This document shows, one piece after another, positions 17,532 through 26,682 of a DNA stretch of 64,000 nucleotides. The position numbers and the translations under genes were made by a program. Numbering within the stretch: the stretch's first letter is position 1; the number at the start of each line of letters is the position of its first letter. The stretch is from Paeniglutamicibacter cryotolerans (GTDB lineage Bacteria > Actinomycetota > Actinomycetes > Actinomycetales > Micrococcaceae), in assembly GCF_014190875.1 (NCBI RefSeq), contig NZ_JACHVS010000001.1:186001-250000 (forward strand). The letters are read 5' to 3'. Under the pieces are notes generated by a model that saw nothing but the letters and a program-made list of their open reading frames with translations, searched no databases and was not told the DNA's origin.

Positions 17532-18338
17532 ATGGTGACGATTCCTACTCCCTACGAGGACCTGCTGCGCGATGTGCTCGCCAACGGCACACCCAAAGGC
17601 GACCGTACCGGCACCGGGACACTCAGTGTGTTCGGCCGGCAGCTGCGCTTCGACCTGGCCGATTCGTTCCCGCTGGTCACTACCAAGCGGGTCCATTTCA
17701 AGTCGGTCGCGCTCGAGCTGTTGTGGTTCCTGCGTGGGGATTCGAACGTGCGCTGGCTGCAGGAAAGCGGCGTCAAGATCTGGGATGAGTGGGCGGACGC
17801 CGACGGCGAACTCGGTCCGGTCTATGGGGTGCAATGGCGCTCCTGGCCGACCCCCGAGGGCGGACACATCGACCAGATCACCCAAGTCATGGACTCACTC
17901 GCGCAGAACCCCGACTCACGCCGGCACATCGTCTCGGCCTGGAACGTCGGCGAGATCCAGGACATGGCGCTGCCACCGTGCCATGCGTTCTTCCAGTTCT
18001 ATGTGGCCGATGGCAAGCTCTCCTGCCAGCTCTACCAGCGCAGCGCCGACATGTTCCTCGGCGTCCCTTTCAACATCGCCTCGTACGCGCTGCTGACCAC
18101 CATGGTCGCCCAGCAGCTCGGACTCGGCCTGGGCGAATTCGTCTGGACCGGCGGGGACGTGCACATCTACACCAACCACCTGGACCAGGTAAAAGAGCAG
18201 CTGAGCCGCGAACCCTACCCGTACCCGCAGCTCGCCATCACCCGCACTCCCGAATCGATCTTCGACTACGCGTTGGAGGACTTCGAGGTCCGCGGCTACC
18301 GACACCACCCCACGATTAAGGCACCGATCGCCGTATGA
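17532..18338 (+). CDS. thyA: thymidylate synthase
   Basis: 268 residues, complete. ThyA methylates dUMP with methylene-tetrahydrofolate and releases dihydrofolate. The conserved N-terminus ([17 protein letters not shown]) and the nucleophilic cysteine in [13 protein letters not shown] are present. The tail ends with the family's [10 protein letters not shown]. Its stop overlaps the folA start (ATGA at 18335), so the enzyme that makes dihydrofolate is coupled to the one that recycles it. Confidence 0.97.
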   Translation: MVTIPTPYEDLLRDVLANGTPKGDRTGTGTLSVFGRQLRFDLADSFPLVTTKRVHFKSVALELLWFLRGDSNVRWLQESGVKIWDEWADADGELGPVYGVQWRSWPTPEGGHIDQITQVMDSLAQNPDSRRHIVSAWNVGEIQDMALPPCHAFFQFYVADGKLSCQLYQRSADMFLGVPFNIASYALLTTMVAQQLGLGLGEFVWTGGDVHIYTNHLDQVKEQLSREPYPYPQLAITRTPESIFDYALEDFEVRGYRHHPTIKAPIAV

Positions 18339-18907
18339 GCAGAGCCCAGACGACCGCCGGACACCGCGCGGACACAGCACCCGCCACCGAACGCATCGGC
18401 ATGATCTATGCCCGGACCACTGACGGTGTCATCGGCGCAGCCGGTTCGATGCCGTGGTCGGTCCCCGAGGACCTCGCGCACTTCAAGCGCACTACCATCG
18501 GCCACCCGGTCATCATGGGCCGTAAGACCTGGGATTCGTTCCCGGAGAAGTTCCGTCCGCTGCCCGGACGCACGAACATCGTCATCACCCGCAACGAGGC
18601 GGCCCGCCGGGAAATGACAGCGGCCGGAGCAACAGTCGTGTCATCTCCCGAACAGGCGCTGAAGACGGCCCGCGCGGCCGAGGGCTCCGAGGAGATCTGG
18701 ATCATCGGCGGCGGGGAAATCTTCGACGCCCTGGCCGATGCGGCCAGCCTCGCGGTCATCACCGTGATCAACTCCGCGGCGCCGGGCGACACCCGCGCCC
18801 CGCAGCTGGACTCGACGTGGAAGAGCACCATGGTCGAACCGGCCAACGGCTGGCTCACCTCGTCGTCCACCCAGGAATACCGCATCGAACTGTGGGAGAA
18901 GAACTAA
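18335..18907 (+). CDS. folA: dihydrofolate reductase
   Basis: 190 residues. NADPH-dependent reduction of dihydrofolate to tetrahydrofolate. Visible motifs: [28 protein letters not shown] with the catalytic acidic residue, [14 protein letters not shown], and [13 protein letters not shown]. An N-terminal extension of about 20 residues, poor in structure, precedes the first strand; an alternative start lower down (ATG 18401) is possible. The stop overlaps the next ATG. Confidence 0.95.
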   Translation: MSRAQTTAGHRADTAPATERIGMIYARTTDGVIGAAGSMPWSVPEDLAHFKRTTIGHPVIMGRKTWDSFPEKFRPLPGRTNIVITRNEAARREMTAAGATVVSSPEQALKTARAAEGSEEIWIIGGGEIFDALADAASLAVITVINSAAPGDTRAPQLDSTWKSTMVEPANGWLTSSSTQEYRIELWEKN

Positions 18908-19167
18908 TGAAGGAAGCCTTCAAGGAAATGTTCTCCAAGCCCGAACCGCTGTTCGTGCTCGGCCATATGCTGCTGCCGTTCTTCGCCCTGGTCTGTGCCG
19001 GCATGGGCCTGTGGATGGTCCTGGACGGCCACAAGATCACCGGACTGATCATGCTCTTGGTCGTCACCCAGGTCTTCGCCTTCGGTTCACTGTGGGCCGT
19101 GGGCAGGCGCAAGCGCGCCCTGCTCGAAGAGGCAGCCGCAGTGGAAAAGGACTCGGCCGCCTCATAA
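18907..19167 (+). CDS. small two-span membrane protein in the folate operon
   Basis: 86 residues: an amphipathic N-terminus ([16 protein letters not shown]), two membrane segments (about 17-38 and 42-62), then a charged tail (GRRKRALLEEAAAVEK). The ATG shares its A with the folA TAA, so translation is coupled. I do not recognise a named family. A link to folate metabolism is suggested only by position. Confidence 0.7.
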   Translation: MKEAFKEMFSKPEPLFVLGHMLLPFFALVCAGMGLWMVLDGHKITGLIMLLVVTQVFAFGSLWAVGRRKRALLEEAAAVEKDSAAS

Positions 19168-19179
19168 CGGCCTTGCAGC

Positions 19180-19596
19180 ATGAGCCACTACGATCCCGCC
19201 AGGGAACAGCGTGACGAGGCCACCCGGGCGTGGCACAATATGGCAGCATCGCCTGGCGATGACCGGCTGCTGCTACGCACCACGGCGGGGGAGCTGCACA
19301 GCTACCGGGCCGAGGAGATCGGCTTCACCACCTCCAGATCAGGAACCAAGCTCAGAACCGGCACCGGCATGCTGGTCATGGCCATCCTGTGCTCCCTCAT
19401 GGCCCTGATCCCCCTGTACTTCGCCTTCACCACTCCCGAAAAAACTGGTGACGAACAGACGGGCATGGTCTTCGCCGCGCTCTTCGTGATGGGCATAGGC
19501 CTGATGTTCCTGGCTTATTGGAGGCGCGAGAATCGGGCAAAGCGTCTGCGCAGGAAGCGCAAGCTGCCCGAACCGATCCTGGATTCACACGGCTGA
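19180..19596 (+). CDS. two-span membrane protein of unknown function
   Basis: 138 residues: a hydrophilic N-terminal part (1-60), two membrane segments (about 63-85 and 95-113), and a strongly basic tail (RRENRAKRLRRKRKLPEP). It starts 12 bases after the preceding small membrane gene, so it is probably the last gene of the thyA operon. No family recognised. Confidence 0.7.
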   Translation: MSHYDPAREQRDEATRAWHNMAASPGDDRLLLRTTAGELHSYRAEEIGFTTSRSGTKLRTGTGMLVMAILCSLMALIPLYFAFTTPEKTGDEQTGMVFAALFVMGIGLMFLAYWRRENRAKRLRRKRKLPEPILDSHG

Positions 19597-19609
19597 TCGG
19601 CACGACGGC

Positions 19610-19813
19610 TCAGCTGCTGCTGGAATAGCCGCTGCTGCCCGCATCGAAGCGGTATCCGATCTCGTATCGGGCGTAGAACAGCCCGTTCTCGAACCGGTCC
19701 TGCATCCGTTCGGCGAAGGAGGCTGCCTCCCCGAGGTTGGCGAAGACCCCGACAACTCTGTGATGCGGCGAATCATCGTGTCGGACGATCCAGACACCTG
19801 GTGTGTGTGACAT
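19610..19813 (-). CDS. 67-residue hypothetical protein
   Basis: Small soluble protein, [14 protein letters not shown] start, mixed alpha/beta predicted, ending in a Ser/Gly-rich tail (GSSGYSSSS). The middle ([21 protein letters not shown]) looks like a helix of an RNA-recognition- or ferredoxin-like small fold, but no family can be named. It is convergent with the preceding gene and divergent from asd. Confidence 0.55.
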   Translation of the reverse strand: MSHTPGVWIVRHDDSPHHRVVGVFANLGEAASFAERMQDRFENGLFYARYEIGYRFDAGSSGYSSSS

Positions 19814-19904
19814 TCGTCAACCATCGGGCCCGCAACCCGGATTCCGCCCGCCTCCGGAAGTAACGGACTCTTCTCCGCACTCCCCCAGCCCGTACGCTAG
19901 TCCC

Positions 19905-21023
19905 ATGAATTCTTCCGTTGGCTTTGTCGGTTACCGCGGCATGGTCGGCTCCGTCCTGATGCATCGCATGCAGGAGGAGGGCGACTTTGCTCACCTCGAT
20001 CCAGTGTTCTTCTCCACCTCCAACGCCGGAGGCGCCGCTCCGGCGTTCGCCGACGGTGCGGGCACGCTGAAGGACGCTTACGACCTGGACGAATTGGCCA
20101 AGCTGCCGATCATCGTCACCGCCCAGGGCGGGGACTACACCTCCGCCGTGCACTCCAAGCTGCGCGCCCGCGGCTGGGACGGGCTCTGGATGGACGCGGC
20201 CTCCACCCTGCGCATGAACGATAACTCGATCATCGTGCTCGATCCGGTGAACCGGGACGTCATCGATGCCGGCCTGGCCTCCGGGACCAGGGACTTCGTC
20301 GGCGGCAACTGCACCGTCTCCTGCATGCTCATGGGTCTGGGCGGACTGTTCAGCAACGGCCTGGTCGAATGGGGCACGGCCATGACCTACCAGGCGGCCT
20401 CCGGCGGCGGCGCTCGGCACATGCGCGAACTGCTCACCCAGTTCGGCGACATCAACGCCCACGTCTCGGCCGAACTCGACGATCCCGCATCGGCGATCCT
20501 CGAGATCGACCGCAAGGTCCTTGCCGCCCAGCGCGGCGGGCTCGACGCCACCCAGTTCGGCGTTCCGCTGGCCGGTTCACTGATCCCGTGGATCGATGCC
20601 GATCTGGGCAACGGCCAGTCCAAGGAAGAGTGGAAGGCCGGGGTTGAAACCAACAAGATCCTGGGCACCACAGAGGCCGGCCGGGTCATCATGGACGGGC
20701 TGTGTGTCCGCATCGGTGCCATGCGTTCGCACTCGCAGGCTCTGACGCTCAAGCTCACCGAGGACATCCCGGTCGCCGAGATCGAGAAGCTGCTCGCCGA
20801 AAACAACGAGTGGGCCAAGGTCGTTCCGAATACCAAGGAAGCCACCGTCGATGCACTGACCCCGGTTGCCGCCTCCGGCACCCTGGACATCCCGGTCGGC
20901 CGCATCCGCAAGATGGAGATGGGCCCGAATTACATCTCGGCCTTCACCGTCGGCGACCAATTGCTGTGGGGTGCGGCCGAGCCGCTGCGCCGCATGCTTG
21001 CAATCGCCCAGGGCCGCCTCTAA
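19905..21023 (+). CDS. asd: aspartate-semialdehyde dehydrogenase
   Basis: 372 residues, cytosolic. It reduces aspartyl phosphate to aspartate semialdehyde, the branch point to lysine, diaminopimelate, threonine and methionine. The N-terminal NADP loop reads [13 protein letters not shown], and the active-site cysteine is in [14 protein letters not shown]. The chain is of the long E. coli type, with [14 protein letters not shown] following the active site. The ATG at 19905 matches the family start; the frame upstream of it is low in similarity. Confidence 0.95.
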   Translation: MNSSVGFVGYRGMVGSVLMHRMQEEGDFAHLDPVFFSTSNAGGAAPAFADGAGTLKDAYDLDELAKLPIIVTAQGGDYTSAVHSKLRARGWDGLWMDAASTLRMNDNSIIVLDPVNRDVIDAGLASGTRDFVGGNCTVSCMLMGLGGLFSNGLVEWGTAMTYQAASGGGARHMRELLTQFGDINAHVSAELDDPASAILEIDRKVLAAQRGGLDATQFGVPLAGSLIPWIDADLGNGQSKEEWKAGVETNKILGTTEAGRVIMDGLCVRIGAMRSHSQALTLKLTEDIPVAEIEKLLAENNEWAKVVPNTKEATVDALTPVAASGTLDIPVGRIRKMEMGPNYISAFTVGDQLLWGAAEPLRRMLAIAQGRL

Positions 21024-21050
21024 ACAAGCCCCCCTGCCGCACGATCTTCG

Positions 21051-21082
21051 AAGGCCCCGTCCACTGCCGTGGACGGGGCCTT
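21051..21082 (+). terminator. transcription terminator after asd
   Basis: AAGGCCCCGTCCAC and GTGGACGGGGCCTT form a perfect 14-bp stem around a TGCC loop, 28 bases past the asd stop. The following U-tract is weak (TTCCGTGTGT). Confidence 0.75.
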
Positions 21083-21262
21083 CCGTGTGTGCTCCTCGCG
21101 AACGTGTTGTGTTCGCCCAGCGGCGAGACGTCGGCTGCCCACGCTTCTTCAACGACTCACCATCCAAGCAGAGACGGAGAAGCGCAAACGGCTGGCAGGA
21201 CGTAGCGTGTTCAGGGAAAGCGGTGGCACCCGGCCCCGCAACTGATGAAGGAACGGCCAGCG

Positions 21263-21709
21263 ATGACAGAGCAAAACACCACCACGCCCCCGGGCTTCAG
21301 CGCAGCTGAGCATGAAGCGATGAAAGCACGCGCGGCAGAGTTGCGTGCCGAGGGGAAGCCGGGCGCCAAGAAGGCCGAGGGGCTGCAGTCGGTGCTCGAG
21401 GCCATTGCGAAGATGGAACCGGAGGACCGTGTGCTCGCCGAGCGCGTGCATGTCATCGTTTCGGCGCAGGCGCCGGGGTTATCGCCAAAGACCTGGTACG
21501 GAATGCCGGCCTACGCAAATGAGGACGGCAAGGTCGTTTTCTGCTTCAAGAATTCTGGCAAGTTCAATGCACGCTACTCGACCATCGAGTTCCAGGATGC
21601 AGCACGCCTCGACGACGGCGAGATCTGGCCCGTGTCATTCGCGCTCCAATCGTGGAGCCCGGCGGTTGAGCAGAAGGTCACCGAACTGGTGAAGGCCGCC
21701 GCTTCCTGA
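21263..21709 (+). CDS. DUF1801 (YdhG-like) protein
   Basis: 148 residues. The DUF1801 fold is recognised by the segment SPKTWYGMPAYANEDGKVVFCFKNSGKFNARYS, split here by position: SPKTWYGMPAY (about 74-84), then KVVFCF and ARYSTIEF. Related proteins include small iron-chaperone-like and YdhG-type proteins of unclear role. The ATG at 21263 has AAGGAA 8 bases upstream; an in-frame ATG at 21245 lies before that site. Confidence 0.75.
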   Translation: MTEQNTTTPPGFSAAEHEAMKARAAELRAEGKPGAKKAEGLQSVLEAIAKMEPEDRVLAERVHVIVSAQAPGLSPKTWYGMPAYANEDGKVVFCFKNSGKFNARYSTIEFQDAARLDDGEIWPVSFALQSWSPAVEQKVTELVKAAAS

Positions 21710-21761
21710 GCACCCACCGTCGGCACGCCCTCCAGCTGGCAGCGCGGGACGGAAACAACGT

Positions 21762-23171
21762 CTACCTGGTCGGGGGTTCAGCATCCAGGAGGGCCAGGAG
21801 ACGACCTGTTTCTGCGCCGTTGATCGGGCTGTCCTGCAAAGCCTGCGCTGTTGCACGGCCCTGTGCCGCCAACGAGCTGGTCAGCAAGCCCGTGTGATCG
21901 ACCCATGCCAGCTCGGCCAGCATCTTGATGCTGCGTTCGGCGGCTCGGGGGTCGTCCATGGCATAGCGCAGCAATTGGCGCATGGTGAGATCGAGCATGT
22001 CCTCGAGTCCGGGACGCGGCACCAGCACGCGGGCAATCCCGTCCTCATCACAGACCAGATGGGCCCCGGTGGCGCGCCCCATCAACCCACATAACAGCGC
22101 CGAAACGTGCCCGATGGCGTGTACGGCGGTGGTGGCGTCGTTGATTCCTGGGGAGAGCGCCCGGGCCGCAATGTCCAGCAACTGTTGCAGTCCCAGGGTC
22201 GCATCTTGCGCCGAGGTCCTTTCAAACCCGGTGGCAACGCATTCTTCCATCGCATCGGCAAGGGCTGCAAGCGCCTCGTTGTTCAGCTCGCCGCCGGCGC
22301 CATGGCGGGCACGGGCGAAGGGAACCCCACGCACCAGCGAATCTCCGGGGACCGACTCGAATACGATGAAGACCCCGGAGGCGGTTGCTGCGGCACATAC
22401 CGCTGCATAGTCCACGGTGAGCAGGAAACCCGAGGACCGGCTCTCGATCGGCCGGAATCCCTGGCCGCGGCCGGTCTGCACGCTGGGCCGCACCTGGCCG
22501 GGATCCTCGGCATCACTGAAAACGCGCTTGAGGGTGGCCGCGGCCTCGTCGAAGACCGTTTGGAGCATGCTCTCGACGCGGATTTGTCGGGCCAGATGGG
22601 ACAGGAAGCCGACCAGCGCCAGGACGCTGGCCACGGCCAGCAAAAAGGCAACTGTCGTGGAGATCCGGGGGACGAACCCCTCGTACGCGCCCGAAGGGTT
22701 CCTGACGCTGCGCAGGACGGTCAGGGCGAATACAAAGGTGGCCAGAAAAAGCGCCAGCGTACCGTGTACGATCCTGTCGCGCGTGAAGGTCCGCAACAGG
22801 CGTGGGGAGAATTGGCTGCTAGCAAGCTGCAACGTCACCACGGTGAGTGAAAAGGTCAGTGCGGTCACCGTGATCATGGCCCCGGCAATGGTTTGCAGCA
22901 GGTTGCTGGCAGCCTCGGACCCGCCGCCAAAGAGCAACGCAGAGACGCTGGAGTCGCCGTTGCCTCCCAGCTTCCTGTCCAAATCGGGGAGAAACTGGCC
23001 CGCTGCGATCGCCAGCACGATTGCGGTCAGCGGCACCGGCCACAATTGGGACCGCAGCGAATCCAGCAGGTCGGCAACCCGATTGTGAACACGGGCCGCT
23101 CTTCCCGTTCCAGGTTTTTTCGGCTTAGGTCGTGGTCCGGGCTCGGATGCTCGGGTGTTAGCTGGGGGCAT
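21762..23171 (-). CDS. DUF2254 membrane protein
   Basis: About 469 residues. After a basic, proline-rich N-terminus, four membrane segments occupy about residues 40-200, including AGAMITVTALTFSLTVVTLQLASSQFSPRLL, split here as the DUF2254 hallmark positions 93-123. A large soluble C-terminal part follows. DUF2254 proteins are uncharacterised membrane proteins with a pore-like N-terminal region. The start at 23171 is the first ATG in front of plausible protein; the open frame upstream looks non-coding. Role unknown. Confidence 0.78.
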   Translation of the reverse strand: MPPANTRASEPGPRPKPKKPGTGRAARVHNRVADLLDSLRSQLWPVPLTAIVLAIAAGQFLPDLDRKLGGNGDSSVSALLFGGGSEAASNLLQTIAGAMITVTALTFSLTVVTLQLASSQFSPRLLRTFTRDRIVHGTLALFLATFVFALTVLRSVRNPSGAYEGFVPRISTTVAFLLAVASVLALVGFLSHLARQIRVESMLQTVFDEAAATLKRVFSDAEDPGQVRPSVQTGRGQGFRPIESRSSGFLLTVDYAAVCAAATASGVFIVFESVPGDSLVRGVPFARARHGAGGELNNEALAALADAMEECVATGFERTSAQDATLGLQQLLDIAARALSPGINDATTAVHAIGHVSALLCGLMGRATGAHLVCDEDGIARVLVPRPGLEDMLDLTMRQLLRYAMDDPRAAERSIKMLAELAWVDHTGLLTSSLAAQGRATAQALQDSPINGAETGRLLALLDAEPPTR

Positions 23172-23650
23172 AAGCCAAGGGTAGCCGAGGGGTTCCGAAG
23201 TGCCGGATTGCTGGAGCGAAGCAGTGGGCTTCTGGAGGTTACTGTCCGGCCATGGGCGTGCATGGAGCATGCTTTCGCCTCTATTGTTCACGGCGCTGGG
23301 GTCGAATAACAACGGTCGACCTGACGGTTCCGGGGAAATATTAGCGGAAGGTATGCCTTCGAAACGAATTTCTGCAGCCGCCGCTGTGGAGCGGTTCTGG
23401 CCGATGATCTGGCCGGCAGATTTTCGAAAGCCACAGACTTCTTCATCGCCATATCCGCGGCACTGCGGGGTTCGGGGCCCAGATTTTCCACTTCGCCACC
23501 TCGCTGAGGATTACGTGTGATGACGTGTGTATTTCCCCTTGTCTCCATTCTCGGACACGAAACCCACACAGTCATTGGACTTCTGCCGGGTGACCCAACG
23601 CCAAGGTATGGGGCGTCGGATGATATCAGACTGGATGAAAACGATTTGAA
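23172..23650. other. intergenic stretch without a supported gene
   Basis: Only short open frames with no protein-like composition were found on either strand. GC content is lower than in the flanking genes, in keeping with decayed sequence next to the MFS remnant. Confidence 0.6.
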
Positions 23651-23910
23651 TCAACGGAGCACATGAGAAGCGTTCCGGCCTTTGTCTAGGTTGGGCGAAG
23701 CGACAAGTGCGCAAAGGATGAGGGCTGTCGCTCCTGCCAAGAACGGGATTGCCAGGACCACAAGTCGTAGCGAGCACGCCTCCGAGCCCGGCACCGATGG
23801 CGGGCCCGGACCGGCCAAACAGTTCGGAAACGGCATTACCCCTGCCCTGGTGATTGTTCGGGACCAGCCGTTGCCAAAGCACACCCACCCATGCCGGGCC
23901 ATGCGGGCTG
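23651..23910 (-). pseudogene. C-terminal remnant of an MFS exporter, frameshifted
   Basis: Read on the minus strand, one frame gives WQRLVPNNHQGRGNAV and SELFGRSGPAIGAGLGGVLA, the region around TM10 of MFS_3-type exporters. At about 23755-23770 the match continues in the next frame as LAIPFLAGATALILCALVAS. The N-terminal two thirds of such a transporter are absent. This is therefore a truncated, frameshifted relic, divergent from the MarR gene that follows. Confidence 0.65.
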
Positions 23911-23975
23911 GGCGGTACCGTGAGAGCTTCGGGCCAACATCACGGAACCCCGGCAAATTCACAGCGAAAAAGATG

Positions 23976-23990
23976 GTTCGATGTCCGAAC
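23976..23990. promoter_or_regulatory. short inverted repeat near the MarR start
   Basis: GTTCG and CGAAC are separated by five bases, 21-35 bases before the preferred MarR start. MarR dimers often bind such palindromes near their own promoter. The ATG inside the spacer (23981) is an alternative start codon, which would put the operator over the start. Confidence 0.35.
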
Positions 23991-24010
23991 AAAGTGTCTA
24001 CGCTTTAACC

Positions 24011-24526
24011 ATGCAACAGCGGGAGTTTGCCGGCGAACTTGATGCCGCGGCGGCGGCCGTGCGGGCTCTGGTGCGCGTTTCACGCCTCCTGGAACGGTCG
24101 TTGGAAGAACTAAGCCTGCCGCACTACCGGGTGCTGGCGGCCCTTTCAACCGGTGAAGAACTGGCGTCGAGGGTTGCCGCGCGTCTCGCGCTGGGCCGCC
24201 CGGCGGTGAGCGCCGCCGTCGCATCCCTTGCTGAACGTGGACTACTGGTCCGTGTCGATGTTGCCGGGGACCAGCGGACGGTGGCACTGCGCCTGACCGC
24301 TGCGGGCTGGGAGACGCTGGCCCGAGCGGACGCGGCAATGTCGGGTGAGCTGAGGGTGCTTGCCGCGAAGACGGCCGACCCCGAAGGCCTGTTTGAAACA
24401 ATTGGCTTGCTCAACGAGGCTGTCAGTGCAACGTACGCCGAACGCCGGGCCGGACACACCGGCATCAAACCTGGAACAGCGGCGGCAGCAGCTTCCTCCA
24501 CACGCGGTGGACCGGCGGAACCGTGA
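24011..24526 (+). CDS. MarR-family transcriptional regulator
   Basis: 171 residues from the ATG at 24011, or 181 from 23981. The winged helix covers about residues 35-105: LPHYRVLAALSTG, ASRVAARLALGRPAVSAAVASLAERGLLVR, then the wing VAGDQRTVALRLTAAG. The C-terminal helix and an Ala/Ser/Gly-rich tail follow. Its stop overlaps the GTG of the ABC exporter gene, so it very likely senses a substrate of that exporter and controls the pair. Confidence 0.88.
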   Translation: MQQREFAGELDAAAAAVRALVRVSRLLERSLEELSLPHYRVLAALSTGEELASRVAARLALGRPAVSAAVASLAERGLLVRVDVAGDQRTVALRLTAAGWETLARADAAMSGELRVLAAKTADPEGLFETIGLLNEAVSATYAERRAGHTGIKPGTAAAAASSTRGGPAEP

Positions 24527-26682
24527 CCCAGTCCCGGGCCCGCGCCCTTGGAACCTGCACGCAGAAGGTGGGCCACGGACGGGAAAAGGGCCAGGGCTGG
24601 GTGCGCAGACTCGGCGGATACCTGATGCGGCACCGGTCCGACCTGACGATTTCCCTAGGTGCCGCGATACTCGGCAGCACGGCCCAGGTTCTCGTCCCAC
24701 TGGTCACGCGGCAGATCGTGGACAACGTCATCCTCATCCCGACGTCTCCGCTGTGGCCATGGCTTGCCCTGTTGATCCTGCTGGGGGTGGCGACGTTCGC
24801 CTTCTCCTATCTGCGCCGCTACCACGGCGGGCGGGTTGCGCTTTCGGTGCAGTACGATCTGCGCAACGACATGCAGGAGCATCTGCAGCTCATGGACGCC
24901 GGCAATCTTGACCGGATGCCCACCGGCCAGCTCGTGGCGCGCGCCAATTCCGACTCCGCACTTGTCCAGGGCCTGCTCTCCTTTCTGCCCATCGTGAGCG
25001 GGAACGTGCTGATGATGCTGATGTCCATTGGCGTCATGCTTTACCTCTCGCCCTTGTTGGCGGTCATCAGCCTCCTCATGGCCCCCGCCCTGCTGCTGGT
25101 TTCCTACCGGATGCGCTGGCGGATCTTTCCCGCCACCTGGGACGCGCAGCAGCGTGAGGGCGACGTCATCCAGATCGTTCACGAGACGGTCAACGGCGTC
25201 CGTGTCGTGAAGGCCTTCGGGCAGGAGCAGCATGAGATCGGCAGGGTCGCCGACGCCGCCGGAAAACTCTACGGCTCGCAGATGCGCGCCACCCGGCTGC
25301 AGGCCCGCTACCAGCCGCTGCTGCAGGCGATCCCCTCCCTGGGGCAGGTCGCGGTGCTCGCCGTCGGCGGCTACCTCGTCCTGCATCAGGAAATCACGCT
25401 CGGCACGTTCCTGGCATTTTCGACCTACGTCGGCCAGCTCATGGCTCCCGCACGGCAGCTGGCCGGCCTGCTCACCATCGGCCAGCAGGCCCGCGCGGGC
25501 CTGGAGCGCATCTTCCAGCTCCTTGACCTCAAACCAGCCATTGCCGACGCCCCCGGAGCGATCGAACTGCCCGACGTTGCCGGCGACATCGAGTTCCGTA
25601 ACGTCACCTTCGGCTACACGGGGATGACCGACGGCCGTGCCACGACAGTGCTCGATGGCATCAGCTTCCACATTCGCCAAGGGGAACGCGTGGCCCTGGT
25701 CGGCCCCAGCGGCAGCGGCAAGTCAACGGCGACGAGTCTGGTCTCCCGCTTTTACGACCCCCCAGCAGGTGCCGTGCTGGTTGATGGACATGACGTCCGC
25801 GACCTCACCCTGAAGTCGCTGCGCAGCCGGATCGGATCCGTGTTTGAGGAGAGCTTCCTGTTTTCCGACACCGTCAGGGCCAACATTGCCTACGGCAGGC
25901 CCGGTGCCACCGAGGAGGAGATCAAGGCAGCCGCACGAATCTGCCAGGCGCACGGCTTCATCCAGGCGTTACCCGCCGGGTACGACACCCTGGTGGGCGA
26001 GCGCGGGCTGATTCTCTCGGGCGGCCAACGCCAACGGATCGCGCTGGCGCGGGCCATCGTGGCCGACCCGCGCATCCTCATCCTCGACAACGCCACGAGT
26101 GCCATCGATGCCAGGACGGAGGAGGCCATCCATGACGGGCTGCGCGGGGTCATGCAAGGGCGGACCACACTCATGGCTGCGCATCGGCTTTCCTCCCTTC
26201 ATCTTGCCGACCGGATCCTCGTGTTCGACGCCGGGCGGGTCGTGGCGGGCGGCACCCACGAGCACCTGCTGGCCACCAGCACCATCTACCGCTCACTACT
26301 GACAGGACTCGTCGAGGACGAGGAGGCCCCTCCCCCCCGCCGGATCCGGCATCGAGGTGCTCGCTGCCTACTCGGCAAGAAAGAAGGTCAGGGCTGCGAC
26401 GGATTCGAGCCGGGGAACCACTGCCAACGGCTTCTCCGGCACCACCTCCGCCGCGTGGGGGGAGCCGCGGGGAAACGGGTCCGGCCCAAGTGCTGCTTCC
26501 GGCACGGGACGGGGGACGGCAGGCGTCGGCGCACCCAGCATCGGTGCCGGGCTGGGCCGCGGAGGGGGAGGCGGCTGGCGGCGGAATCTTGCGCCTACCC
26601 CGGAACTACTGGCCCGGGTGGCTCGCCTGCGTCCAGTACGGGATACGGCCGCCGTCGACCTGGCCAAGGAGACGCGCCCTAA
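24523..26682 (+). CDS. ABC multidrug-type exporter, N-terminal TMD-NBD half
   Basis: Functional part about residues 1-606: six membrane segments (30-330), then an ATPase domain with Walker A GPSGSGKST (about 394), signature LSGGQRQRIALARA (about 497) and Walker B ILILDNATSAID (about 517). The catalytic Glu after Walker B is Asn here, as expected for the inactive site of an asymmetric exporter. After LVEDEEAP the frame enters a C7 run (26332-26338) and the last 100 residues become Arg/Gly-rich, unlike any transporter. Removing one C would fuse it in frame with the next half. It starts at GTG 24523, overlapping the MarR stop. Confidence 0.88.
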   Translation: MTQSRARALGTCTQKVGHGREKGQGWVRRLGGYLMRHRSDLTISLGAAILGSTAQVLVPLVTRQIVDNVILIPTSPLWPWLALLILLGVATFAFSYLRRYHGGRVALSVQYDLRNDMQEHLQLMDAGNLDRMPTGQLVARANSDSALVQGLLSFLPIVSGNVLMMLMSIGVMLYLSPLLAVISLLMAPALLLVSYRMRWRIFPATWDAQQREGDVIQIVHETVNGVRVVKAFGQEQHEIGRVADAAGKLYGSQMRATRLQARYQPLLQAIPSLGQVAVLAVGGYLVLHQEITLGTFLAFSTYVGQLMAPARQLAGLLTIGQQARAGLERIFQLLDLKPAIADAPGAIELPDVAGDIEFRNVTFGYTGMTDGRATTVLDGISFHIRQGERVALVGPSGSGKSTATSLVSRFYDPPAGAVLVDGHDVRDLTLKSLRSRIGSVFEESFLFSDTVRANIAYGRPGATEEEIKAAARICQAHGFIQALPAGYDTLVGERGLILSGGQRQRIALARAIVADPRILILDNATSAIDARTEEAIHDGLRGVMQGRTTLMAAHRLSSLHLADRILVFDAGRVVAGGTHEHLLATSTIYRSLLTGLVEDEEAPPPRRIRHRGARCLLGKKEGQGCDGFEPGNHCQRLLRHHLRRVGGAAGKRVRPKCCFRHGTGDGRRRRTQHRCRAGPRRGRRLAAESCAYPGTTGPGGSPASSTGYGRRRPGQGDAP

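Noticed and set aside
23200..23520. 106-codon plus-strand frame between DUF2254 and the MFS relic
   Set aside because: No ribosome-binding site, no domain and unlike codon use.
26345..26682. Arg/Gly-rich C-terminal tail of the first exporter half as a real domain
   Set aside because: It is out of frame with the clean linker of the other half and has random-like composition after the C7 run.
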